Assembly (NCBI GenBank): GCA_023229525.1
Contig: JALNZC010000031.1
Span: forward strand, 1 to 47,296
Direction: 5' to 3'
DNA: 47,296 nucleotides
Origin: Bacteroidales bacterium
GTDB taxonomy: Bacteria > Bacteroidota > Bacteroidia > Bacteroidales > FEN-979
Positions 25,001 through 32,601 of this stretch are shown one piece after another (within the stretch, counting starts at the first letter, position 1; every line of letters begins with the position of its first letter). The translations under genes were made by a program, and so were the position numbers. The notes below the pieces were generated by a model. That model searched no databases. It was not told the origin of the DNA and worked only from the letters and a program-made list of their open reading frames with translations.

Positions 25001-28000
25001 CCTGGTTCCCCAGGCAGTAAAGCTGAGCGGGATTTCGTACTCATAATAATTTTCGGTGAAGTCGGAACCGATCCGCATGAACACGGTCATATCTCCTGTT
25101 TTAAGATTCTGACTCCGGATCGATTGTTCGGCATGGACGAACATCTGCAGTCTTTTAAACTGCCGGAAATCAAATTCAGCGGTTTTATAGGCAGCCCTTG
25201 CATCACCATCAACGAGGTTGCAAACTTTGAACGACATCGATTGCTCGTTGAGCTGTTGCATATTGGTCGAGCCCCAGTTGGTTTCCCGTTGGATCCCCGG
25301 AGGCATAACATAGGGAATGGGTTGTTTGCTTCCGTTCTCTTCGATACTCACCGTAGCGATATCGAATTGTGTTGAATTCTGATAATCATCGGGGATATAC
25401 TCTCCGGGTGAGAGTAAACTGTTACTATACTTACGCCACTCTCCACGGGTAAGTTCGAGGGTTGCAAAACGGCAGACAACAGGCCGCTGGAAGTTTTTAA
25501 AGAAAACCCGCATAAACCGGATGGAGGTGAAATCGGAGATATTTCCTACTACTTTATCGGGAGTGCGGATTGGTATTTTAAACTGGTACCAGTTCACCGA
25601 ACCTCTCGTTCCGTCGGCCAGAGGAATATCGGCAGCGCGATAGACGTTGGTGATATAATTGGTTCCGGCTTTCATCTGGTCGCGACGCAATTGAACCACA
25701 TATTGGTAATAACGTTCAGCCTCACTGAGGGTATTGTCCTTGTTGATGTCTTCCACGTTGGGCAATGAAGTGGCCAGGGTGGGATAATTTTCGGGCGACT
25801 GCGAAGAGGTTGGCGAGTTCCCGTCAGGGCCGTTATATTTCTTATACCGGTTCAGGATGCTGCTGAATTGCGGATCACCGTCGTAATCGGATCCCCGGAA
25901 GTAATGAAAGTCATCGCTCGAAGGATCGGTGGAGGCGTTTTTATAAGCTCCGGAAGCAGAACCGAAGGTATTTCTTACCTTCGAGACGTAAGTGGTATCA
26001 AAAAACGAAAGCTCGTCGGTATCGCTCAATCCATCGTATCCGACATCCTGAAAGGGTCGGGAAGCGGGGTCATTATCAAAAGCGTCCACCAGCGCCTGAA
26101 GCCGGGGTACACGTCCCCAGATGGTCGTATCTACCTGGGTTACCAGAGAGGTAGTCGGTAGCCCGTTCTCAAAGCTTTTCCGTCCGTCGCGAAGAATATC
26201 TTCGGAAATATCCCCGAGGTTAAAATAAAGCTGACCGGAATTCAATGAGTCGTATACGAACGGATCCATCATCCAGAATTCGATATATTGGATATTGGTT
26301 GCATCGAAATCGGTGCTCTCGATTTTACGCATAATACCTCCCCAGCGGGTTTCCGGCTCTGCCAGGGATCCATCCGGATTCAACCCTCTGGAAAAGCCGG
26401 TGGGGAGAATGTCATAATTGTAAGGACCACGGTCGGATGGATAATAGGCCATATTCAGTACCGCCAGGTTTACAGGAACACCGTTGAGTGGCTGCTTGTT
26501 TGGAAAAATTTCCGTTTCCCATACCTGACGCACATACTGGTTCGATAATTCCTGGTTGGAAACATTAGGAGGGATGAGGCTCGTATTCTTATCATAAAAG
26601 AGAGGATCGATGACATACCAGGCTAATTTGGCACGGTTATAACCATATATCAGGCCTGTTCCGGCAGCGCCTTCCGGGAAAAGGTTGGTGGTAGCCTGAC
26701 CTTGTGGCGTACTGGCCATGAACCAGGTTCCGATATTTTTCAGGTCGATGGTCGATTTGGCGCCTTCAAAATCGTCGATATAGGTTGTACCAGCCTTCCC
26801 GATTGCTTTGGAATGGCCCGGGATGAACTGTGCGAATTCAGCGTCAACTGCTATACTTGAAGGCGCCTTGGTGGTGATCAGCGGCAGTGCATCGATGAAA
26901 CGGGTGATCAGCCGTGACTGGGTCCGGTAAGTAAGACTCAGCCCCCACACGGTGTTCGACATGGGTTCATCCCCGTAATTAACCTTCTGGGTCAGTGGTC
27001 GTTCATTCAGATTCAGGATGGTACCCCCGATGATAAAGTCCTTGTTCAGTTTGTAATCAATGTGCGCTCCCATCAGCCGCTTGGTTTGTACGTTAAACAT
27101 TTCGTTGCTTTCGAGCGAAATATTGATGGGTGTTCCCGAATTAAGGATTCCTTCGTTTATGATCCTTACCCGTCCCAGGGTATAATCGACGGTATAATCC
27201 ACATTCTCCTGCAATTGAACCCCGCCGGCGGTAACCCTTACCGAACCGGCCGGTACATTCAGGGCATTGAGTGAGATTTCAGAACCGGCTGACGACTTAT
27301 AAAAACCATCCAGCACAAATTTATTTTTATCCGGGTATTGCCGGGCCATGGTTTTCGTCATGGTGTATAGTGAGTCGAAACAATATTTGTTGGCAAGTTC
27401 CAGTGAACCTTTAGGATCGTTAATGTCGAGGATGGAGTCGCGCAGGTCATTGCCGAAAGGTTCAAGTACGGTGAAGAAAATCCGGCCGTTTGAGGCCTGG
27501 ATCGTTCCGCCGTTGGTGGCAGCCCTGTCGATGAAGTCGAACATTCCGTCCGACGGTGGATTGAATTGCTGATTGAGGTTATCGAAGTTCAGTATCCGCA
27601 ACAATGGAGTCCCCTTGATGCGCCCTTCTGTGATGAATGCGGTTGGCACTCCGTTCGCGTTTCCGGAATAAAGAATATTCATGTTGAAATCGTTGGCCTG
27701 GAGCTGATAGGCGCCAAGTGCATAGACATTCTTCATCATCAGTTTCCAGGTCGGGATCCGTGTATTGAGTGAAGTGCTTTTCAACAATTTCACAATAAGG
27801 CACTTGGGGCTATTGATCCCCTGGTCGGAGAATTCCCCCACCTGGCGGACAAGTGAATCACCGACTACCTGGTACTGGTAAGCCACCGCCAGTGTCTGAT
27901 CAGAGTTCAGCGCCGTATTCAAAGAAATAAATCCCAGCTTGGGATTAAAGCTATATTCGGAGGGTAATAACTTCCGAGCGCTTTCTACCTTTTCAAAATC

Positions 28001-29293
28001 TTCACCCGACACCAATAAAAACGGTGGGGCTTTCAGGTAATCGGTTACTGTGTTTATGTTACGGACTTTGGCCGTATCGGCTGGATTCGGCATGATCACC
28101 TGGAAAAGATTATTCGAATTATTGGAAGGAAACTTACGCGTTGGGTCGCCGGTAAACAACCTGTTGTAAGGATTGGATTCACCCAGATCCATGAATGCCA
28201 CGATGTTCCTGTTTTCAGTCACGGCGGCGCCTACGTTGGTAACCCAGACTTCGATCTTCAGGATGTTGACATTCGATGTAATGATCGGAAGTTTCGCGAG
28301 CGATTTTTTATAGGTATCACGGAAATTCTGGGAAATAAAAAAGTGCTTGTTTTCCTCATATTCGTCGGCCCGGATAGAGAATTTCGTTTGCTGTGCATTC
28401 CCCTGGACAACAATGTTCTTTGTCTCGCTTTTCTGTTGCGAATAGAGAGCCGTCACTGTGACCCTGCCAAAGCGTAGTTTTGTCTTGATTCCGAAAAGGC
28501 TTTCCGTTCCACGGATGAGATTGGTACTTAGTGGCATGTTCACATCGCCACCTTCTATCAGCTGGATAATATCGTCTTCTTTGCCTTCATATTTCAATTT
28601 CAGCTTATTCTCAAAATCGAAGGTGGCTTCTGTGTTATAGTTTACCTTGAATTCGATCTTGTCGCCGATTTTGGCGATGACATTCATCTGGATTTTCTCT
28701 GTGAAATCGAAGTTGGTCTGCCGGCGCTGGCGGGTATTAAGCATGGGATCATCGCGACGGTTCGACACGATCCCGAAATTGATTTCGGCCGAACCTTGTG
28801 GACGGATATCTACGGTATTGTTTCCGAAAATAGTTTCAAAAACCTTTCCCGGGATATGGATCTTGGGAATAATCCCTTTGGCATTATCTATACTGGCCGC
28901 CTCCGAACGTTCCTTCCAGTAATTGTTGATCATGGTCTGCATGTCCATGTTCTGGAACTCTTCGAAGGTCAGTGTAGTGGGAATTCGGTAGCGGGTTTCC
29001 CCGATCTTGTAAGTATAATAGTATTGCCGTGTTATCGGGTCATATTCAATGGTAGTTTTAAGATTCGATGGGTTTTTAAGGTATATCCCGTGTTCCTGAC
29101 CGGATCCCGGCATCACCTGTTCGTCAGTGAAGGGATATCGGAGATGTACCGAATCGTCCCTGTTCAGGGTGTCGGGAGGTAAAGTAAAATGCGCTGCCAG
29201 TCCGAATTTGTTTACCGTTCTACCGAAAACCGGAAAACCAACGTCAACAAGGAGGGCCAGGCAGACAAGACAGTATAAAAACCTTTTCTTCAC
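22058..29293 (-). CDS. sprA: T9SS outer-membrane translocon / gliding protein SprA
   Basis: A 2411-aa protein, the expected size for SprA, the giant single-chain beta-barrel that forms the type IX secretion channel in the outer membrane. It begins with a signal peptide (MKKRFLYCLVCLALLVDVG). Family landmarks include the NYWKER region (~125), GSAEINFGI, and the many amphipathic strands with aromatic ends throughout, ending in a C-terminal strand (GGIALRFTLSQ). Flanking ruvA and gcvH are the family's usual neighbours. It is uninterrupted. It would export the five sorting-domain proteins encoded in this window. The gap to ruvA is 39 bp, so co-transcription is likely. Confidence 0.96.
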   Translation of the reverse strand: MKKRFLYCLVCLALLVDVGFPVFGRTVNKFGLAAHFTLPPDTLNRDDSVHLRYPFTDEQVMPGSGQEHGIYLKNPSNLKTTIEYDPITRQYYYTYKIGETRYRIPTTLTFEEFQNMDMQTMINNYWKERSEAASIDNAKGIIPKIHIPGKVFETIFGNNTVDIRPQGSAEINFGIVSNRRDDPMLNTRQRRQTNFDFTEKIQMNVIAKIGDKIEFKVNYNTEATFDFENKLKLKYEGKEDDIIQLIEGGDVNMPLSTNLIRGTESLFGIKTKLRFGRVTVTALYSQQKSETKNIVVQGNAQQTKFSIRADEYEENKHFFISQNFRDTYKKSLAKLPIITSNVNILKIEVWVTNVGAAVTENRNIVAFMDLGESNPYNRLFTGDPTRKFPSNNSNNLFQVIMPNPADTAKVRNINTVTDYLKAPPFLLVSGEDFEKVESARKLLPSEYSFNPKLGFISLNTALNSDQTLAVAYQYQVVGDSLVRQVGEFSDQGINSPKCLIVKLLKSTSLNTRIPTWKLMMKNVYALGAYQLQANDFNMNILYSGNANGVPTAFITEGRIKGTPLLRILNFDNLNQQFNPPSDGMFDFIDRAATNGGTIQASNGRIFFTVLEPFGNDLRDSILDINDPKGSLELANKYCFDSLYTMTKTMARQYPDKNKFVLDGFYKSSAGSEISLNALNVPAGSVRVTAGGVQLQENVDYTVDYTLGRVRIINEGILNSGTPINISLESNEMFNVQTKRLMGAHIDYKLNKDFIIGGTILNLNERPLTQKVNYGDEPMSNTVWGLSLTYRTQSRLITRFIDALPLITTKAPSSIAVDAEFAQFIPGHSKAIGKAGTTYIDDFEGAKSTIDLKNIGTWFMASTPQGQATTNLFPEGAAGTGLIYGYNRAKLAWYVIDPLFYDKNTSLIPPNVSNQELSNQYVRQVWETEIFPNKQPLNGVPVNLAVLNMAYYPSDRGPYNYDILPTGFSRGLNPDGSLAEPETRWGGIMRKIESTDFDATNIQYIEFWMMDPFVYDSLNSGQLYFNLGDISEDILRDGRKSFENGLPTTSLVTQVDTTIWGRVPRLQALVDAFDNDPASRPFQDVGYDGLSDTDELSFFDTTYVSKVRNTFGSASGAYKNASTDPSSDDFHYFRGSDYDGDPQFSSILNRYKKYNGPDGNSPTSSQSPENYPTLATSLPNVEDINKDNTLSEAERYYQYVVQLRRDQMKAGTNYITNVYRAADIPLADGTRGSVNWYQFKIPIRTPDKVVGNISDFTSIRFMRVFFKNFQRPVVCRFATLELTRGEWRKYSNSLLSPGEYIPDDYQNSTQFDIATVSIEENGSKQPIPYVMPPGIQRETNWGSTNMQQLNEQSMSFKVCNLVDGDARAAYKTAEFDFRQFKRLQMFVHAEQSIRSQNLKTGDMTVFMRIGSDFTENYYEYEIPLSFTAWGTRADNPDAIWPENNAFNIELDRLVQVKYDRLIALSDKGLQLSSGTPYVEFDGANKITVVGSPTISDVRAIMIGVRNPKKSAQSPDDDGQAKCAEIWVDELRLTDFNKQGGWAATARVAVELADLGRIQLTGSYNSSGFGTLEQKQTQRLMESITTFGFDTDLELGKFFPAKSGVRIPMHFDYSMQQNSPRYDPLNPDLYLKDVINAFNTKEQKDSIRSLTQGYIQRKNFNLMNVRKDRTGEKKVKIYDIENFNVSYAYSEIYQRDVDVEYDLKKKYTGGLGYTYSAQPKNIQPFQKAKVFRSKVLALIRDFNFYYLPKSFTFRTDMNREFQERKFRNKSRAIVPMETFYIKRWDWTRLYDLKYDFSKSLKLTLMANANAFINEPPGLIDRSNRDQVWNEIFSFGTMNNYNQAFTITWELPFTKIPILDFISLNAGYQANYRWTATPLSIQPQYGNAIENTNNKVLNGGFNLVNLYNKIPYLKKINQGSSGQRTNKPTPPKVPKDKIMTKQDSLKAQKPPSHLGQTLLEGTLRFLMGIRNAKFNYTQGNGILLPGFKPEPIALGNDWSVNAPGLGFVFGDQRDIRGMATEHGWLTADTMLNTAYVNKFTENLTINISIEPIKDLRIELTATRQYSKTHQEYYKSDAQGQFRSYSPMDQGSFTMSYIMIGTSFDTEDEFGKSATFERMKGYRQQIALRYATINPNSKGINDSTGYPMGYGATDQEVLTIAFLSAYSGKNPAKIKLTAIPRIPLPNWRVTYDGLSKLKFFKTWLRTLTLTHAYLSTYSIGSFNSSILYGEKNGMPAVMDNAGNFIPQDQLMVVSMTEQFSPLIKIDLGFLNSLLANFEMKRSRNVSFAITNNQLTEITSNEFIVGLGYRIKGIRLNFSGVFGGGKKTKTASDLALKLDFSIRKNKTVLRRIDQDINQVSVGQQVMSLNFSADYNLSQRFNVRFYFDKVINTPYVSNQYRTSNTRGGIALRFTLSQ

Positions 29294-29332
29294 TAAGTAT
29301 TACAAGGTGAAATAATTCCGGAACCCAGGTAC

Positions 29333-29917
29333 TCATAAAATCTTGAGTGCCTGTTTGATCAGTTGTTCCACTGTCAGGCCTGTTCCTTCCTTTTCGATGA
29401 TCTTAGATAATGCTTTATCCGCAAGCATCTTTGGGAAGCCCAGAATGATCAATCCTGATAACGCTTCTTCTTTCTTCGTATTGTGCAGGAATCCGGATTT
29501 TTCATGTGGGATTAATTCTTTGGAAACCTTATCTTTCAGGTCAATGATGATGCGCTGGGCTGTTTTTCCTCCTATCCCCTTGACCCGCTGAAGTAAAGGG
29601 GCATCGCCGGTAGCAATTGCGATGTAGACTTCTTCCGGCGAAAGCGAGGATAAAATGATACGGGCGGTACTGACACCGACTCCTGAAACGCTGATCAGCT
29701 GCCGGAACAATTCACGTTCACCCGGTTCAGCAAATCCATAAAGCAGCAGGTCATCTTCACGAACCACGAGGTGAGTATAAAGCGTACAATGTTCATTTTC
29801 GCGGAGCTGCGAATAGGTATGAATGGAAATATTCAGCAGGTAACCGATACCATTGGCTTCGACCACAGCATAAACCGGTGTTCTCTCAACCAGTTTTCCC
29901 TTGATGTAATCATACAT
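29333..29917 (-). CDS. ruvA: Holliday junction branch migration protein RuvA
   Basis: RuvA binds four-way DNA junctions and loads the RuvB helicase. The 194-aa protein has the usual three parts: an OB-fold (residues 1-63, starting MYDYIKGKLVE), a domain with two helix-hairpin-helix motifs (SVSGVGVSTARIIL ~76-90 and VKGIGGKTAQRIIIDLKDK ~110-130), and a small C-terminal helical domain (~150-194). It lies 19 bp after the TlpA-like gene and 39 bp before sprA. Confidence 0.96.
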   Translation of the reverse strand: MYDYIKGKLVERTPVYAVVEANGIGYLLNISIHTYSQLRENEHCTLYTHLVVREDDLLLYGFAEPGERELFRQLISVSGVGVSTARIILSSLSPEEVYIAIATGDAPLLQRVKGIGGKTAQRIIIDLKDKVSKELIPHEKSGFLHNTKKEEALSGLIILGFPKMLADKALSKIIEKEGTGLTVEQLIKQALKIL

Positions 29918-29936
29918 ATCTGTTTACCATTAATGG

Positions 29937-31307
29937 TTAATCCATCAGCTTGTTTTCACGCAATGTCTGTTCCATTTCCCGTAGCGATACCGGTTTTGAA
30001 ATGATCTTTTTCTCACGGTCGAGCAGGAACAGTGTAGGAGTGGCATAGATGTTATAATCGTCGCACGATTTGCTTGCAAAGCCTTTCAGTTCCGAAGCAT
30101 TGATCCAGTTCAGCTTATGTTCTTTCAGAAATCCCGTCCATGCAGCCCGGCTGGTGTCGATCGATAACGCTATGACCTCGAATCGTTTGGGTTTCTGCTT
30201 ATCGTAAATTTCTTTTAACCGCGGAATCATTGCCGTGCAATGGGGGCATTGGGTTGACCAGAAAACCAGAAGCGTATATTCGCTGTTGATATCTGAAAGT
30301 TTAACTGTTTTCCCTCTGGTATCAGGAACTTCAAGGGGCGGAGCAACATTTCCGGCGGAAAGCTTTTTAAAGGTATCCAGTTTTTTCTGCAAGGCAGTCT
30401 TCCGTGTCTGATCTTCACAGGCAAAAGGATCCTGGAAATTATCGGCAATGTAAGTGATTACCTCGTCGAAATGATACTTATCAAACCCGCTCACCAGGTA
30501 ATCGAGCAAGTATTTGAAAATCTCCGGATTCACTGAAGCAGCGCTTAGCATGATGGTAACTGCCTTGATGAATTCGGCTTCGAGTTCCTTTTGCTGCATC
30601 CGGTTATTGCTGTACAGCGATAAATAAGAGATGGCTTTATTGGCAAAAACCGTAGAATGCAACAGGGTGGTATCAGAAAAATCGACCTTGTCGAAATAGT
30701 GCTGTTTTAGATATGTGATCCGTTCATCCTTGTCCAACGTGGCGGGTATAAAAGGCGTTTGGTATACTCTCGCCAGACGCACCGCATAAGCATTTGGATA
30801 CAAGGAAACCAATGAATCGAGATAAACTTGCTGTTTTCGTTGTATACCCTCCATTTCCTGGGTAACGTTTGAGTAAAACCGATCCCTGACCGGATAGTAA
30901 TCCACTACCGGTATCAGCAATTGTAACTTTGCCTGGTTGATCCGGTCAAGGGTTGAATATTCCTGGTTGATCTTGTTTTCGATCGAAGAAAGGATTTTCA
31001 GACTATCTCCCGGGTAATTTTTCACAGTAAAGAAGCGCACATCTCCGTGATTCCAGATCAGGTCGATCCGTTCCTCTTTTCCCCACTGAATACGGTACAT
31101 GCCCGGCTGACACCGTTTGGACATCACAAACCGGAAATGTCCGGCGGAATCGGTCAATGTGGAATCTATCCTTGTAGTCTTCTCGCCATAAAGGCTGAAC
31201 AAGAAAACCATGTCACGGGTATGTTGACGAATAGTTCCATCCAGGAGATTCTGTCCCCGGGCCAATCCGGTAACCAGAAGAAGAACAATCAGAAAGGTTT
31301 GTTTCAT
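29937..31307 (-). CDS. Periplasmic thioredoxin-like (TlpA family) protein with CPHC motif
   Basis: A 456-aa protein with a signal peptide (~1-18, TFLIVLLLVTGLARG). The N-terminal part (~20-110) is DUF4369-like; the middle (~130-310) is a helical region of DUF5106 type. The C-terminal thioredoxin fold (~325-450) has LLVFWSTQCPHC with both cysteines, then a cis-proline segment (IYATPTLFLLD). Such proteins reduce or isomerise disulfides in the periplasm of Bacteroidota; the partner is unknown. It is first in the apparent operon with ruvA and sprA. An 8-bp repeat array separates it from the next TlpA-like gene. Confidence 0.9.
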   Translation of the reverse strand: MKQTFLIVLLLVTGLARGQNLLDGTIRQHTRDMVFLFSLYGEKTTRIDSTLTDSAGHFRFVMSKRCQPGMYRIQWGKEERIDLIWNHGDVRFFTVKNYPGDSLKILSSIENKINQEYSTLDRINQAKLQLLIPVVDYYPVRDRFYSNVTQEMEGIQRKQQVYLDSLVSLYPNAYAVRLARVYQTPFIPATLDKDERITYLKQHYFDKVDFSDTTLLHSTVFANKAISYLSLYSNNRMQQKELEAEFIKAVTIMLSAASVNPEIFKYLLDYLVSGFDKYHFDEVITYIADNFQDPFACEDQTRKTALQKKLDTFKKLSAGNVAPPLEVPDTRGKTVKLSDINSEYTLLVFWSTQCPHCTAMIPRLKEIYDKQKPKRFEVIALSIDTSRAAWTGFLKEHKLNWINASELKGFASKSCDDYNIYATPTLFLLDREKKIISKPVSLREMEQTLRENKLMD

Positions 31308-31309
31308 AG

Positions 31310-31379
31310 GTCTGCAGGTGAGCTCGCGAGCTCGTGAGTTGGTGAGCTGGTGAGCTCGCGAGCTGGTGAGGTGATGAGG
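31310..31379. repeat. 8-bp GTGAGNTN array between two TlpA-like genes
   Basis: Units GTGAGCTC, GCGAGCTC, GTGAGTTG, GTGAGCTG, GTGAGCTC, GCGAGCTG and GTGAGGTG follow in strict 8-bp register. GAGCTCGCGAGCTC stretches are palindromic. They fill almost the entire spacer. Confidence 0.85.
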
Positions 31380-32510
31380 TTATTTTTTCCGGGGGGATTT
31401 CTTTTCAGGAACGACAGGTCCCAACACTTCACTCAGTTTCACTGTCAGCTCATCACCACGGAGATTACGTCCGATAATCTTTTGATCCTTGTCGAGGAGG
31501 ACATTGGCCGGAATGGAGTTTACGCCATACAGTTTGCCGGCGGCATTACTCCATCCTTTCAGATCGGAAACGTGGTTCCATGTCAGCTTGTCATCTTTAA
31601 TGGCTTTTATCCATTTATCGCGGTTCTTATCGAACGAGCAACCAAGAATATCGAAACCTTTTTTATTATACACCTGATAAGCTTTTACCACATTGGGGTT
31701 TTCAGCGCGGCAGGGGCCACACCATGATGCCCAGAAATCGACCAGCAATATTTTTCCTTTCAGCGAAGAGAGCGCAATGGGTTTCCCGGTTGTATCATTC
31801 AGGATGAAATCGGGAGCCTGTTGACCGATATCTACGCTTTTCAAAATCTCTATTCGTTTTTTAATCGCCTGGGTATAAGAAGAAGCATTCAGGCTGGTAT
31901 CAAATACAACAACGATCGCTTCGAGATCGGGTAATTCAAATTGCCAGCTGTTACGCATCACGATATAGGGAGCAACCGCCGACGTACCATGTGACTTGGC
32001 AAATTCCAGCAATTGTTGTTTCATCTCTTGATCTAAAGTGGATGAAATGGAATCGGTTCGCTTCATGTTCAGCGAATCATTAATCTCCTTGGCTTTTTTC
32101 CATTCCTTATAGACTAATTCCATCTTTTTGTCGGTCTCACCGGTCATCGTAACAAATTGTTTATAAATTTCATGGGATGCGGAACCTGTGATCTTCGATT
32201 TGTCAGCGCTGTCGGCATAGATATTCACATTGATTTTTCCGTTTTCAACGAATACAGGCACTTGAATCTGCTTTTCCTGCGTGGCTATAAACCACATCTC
32301 AGGTAATCCGATCTTTCCTTTGAAGGTGAATTTACCTTTTTCAAGTTTTGCTGAATCAAGTTTTACCCAAATGTCGCCACTGGATTTTTGAAGAAAAACC
32401 GTTCCGGTATCAATTCCGGAAATAGTACCATTAATTGTATATTGATCTGTTTTTCCTGCACAGGATGCAAGAATGGCACCGATCAGCAGGATATATGCTA
32501 ATTTTTTCAT
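31380..32510 (-). CDS. TlpA-like thiol-disulfide lipoprotein with DUF4369 domain
   Basis: A 376-aa protein. It has a lipoprotein signal ending LASC (Cys17), so it should be lipid-anchored in the envelope. Residues ~22-120 are a DUF4369 domain (YTINGTISGIDTGTVFLQK), followed by a charged helical linker (~120-225). A thioredoxin domain (~230-365) carries LVDFWASWCGPCRAENP with the WCGPC active site and a cis-Pro region (VNSIPANVLLD). It is a likely electron donor or disulfide reductase. It is a functional paralog of the preceding gene, with a different active-site dipeptide (GP rather than PH). A TACTTTTG -7 motif lies ~31 bp upstream of the start. Confidence 0.93.
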   Translation of the reverse strand: MKKLAYILLIGAILASCAGKTDQYTINGTISGIDTGTVFLQKSSGDIWVKLDSAKLEKGKFTFKGKIGLPEMWFIATQEKQIQVPVFVENGKINVNIYADSADKSKITGSASHEIYKQFVTMTGETDKKMELVYKEWKKAKEINDSLNMKRTDSISSTLDQEMKQQLLEFAKSHGTSAVAPYIVMRNSWQFELPDLEAIVVVFDTSLNASSYTQAIKKRIEILKSVDIGQQAPDFILNDTTGKPIALSSLKGKILLVDFWASWCGPCRAENPNVVKAYQVYNKKGFDILGCSFDKNRDKWIKAIKDDKLTWNHVSDLKGWSNAAGKLYGVNSIPANVLLDKDQKIIGRNLRGDELTVKLSEVLGPVVPEKKSPRKK

Positions 32511-32540
32511 GTATGAACCTCCCTGTTGGATATATGTTTA

Positions 32541-32548
32541 CAAAAGTA
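32541..32548 (-). promoter_or_regulatory. -7 promoter element of the TlpA-like lipoprotein gene (TACTTTTG)
   Basis: A perfect TAnnTTTG match on the minus strand, giving a leader of about 24 nt before the ATG at 32510. Confidence 0.5.
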
Positions 32549-32554
32549 CGGCTT

Positions 32555-32584
32555 TTTGTGAAATAAAATAAATCCCTATTTTTA
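32555..32584 (+). promoter_or_regulatory. Promoter of the GH38 homologue (TTTG-N18-TATTTTTA)
   Basis: TTTG at 32555-32558 and TATTTTTA at 32577-32584 (seven of eight consensus positions), 18 bp apart. It implies a short leader of about 11 nt and overlaps the divergent promoter region. Confidence 0.4.
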
Positions 32585-32601
32585 CAGGAAAATCTCCTTG
32601 T

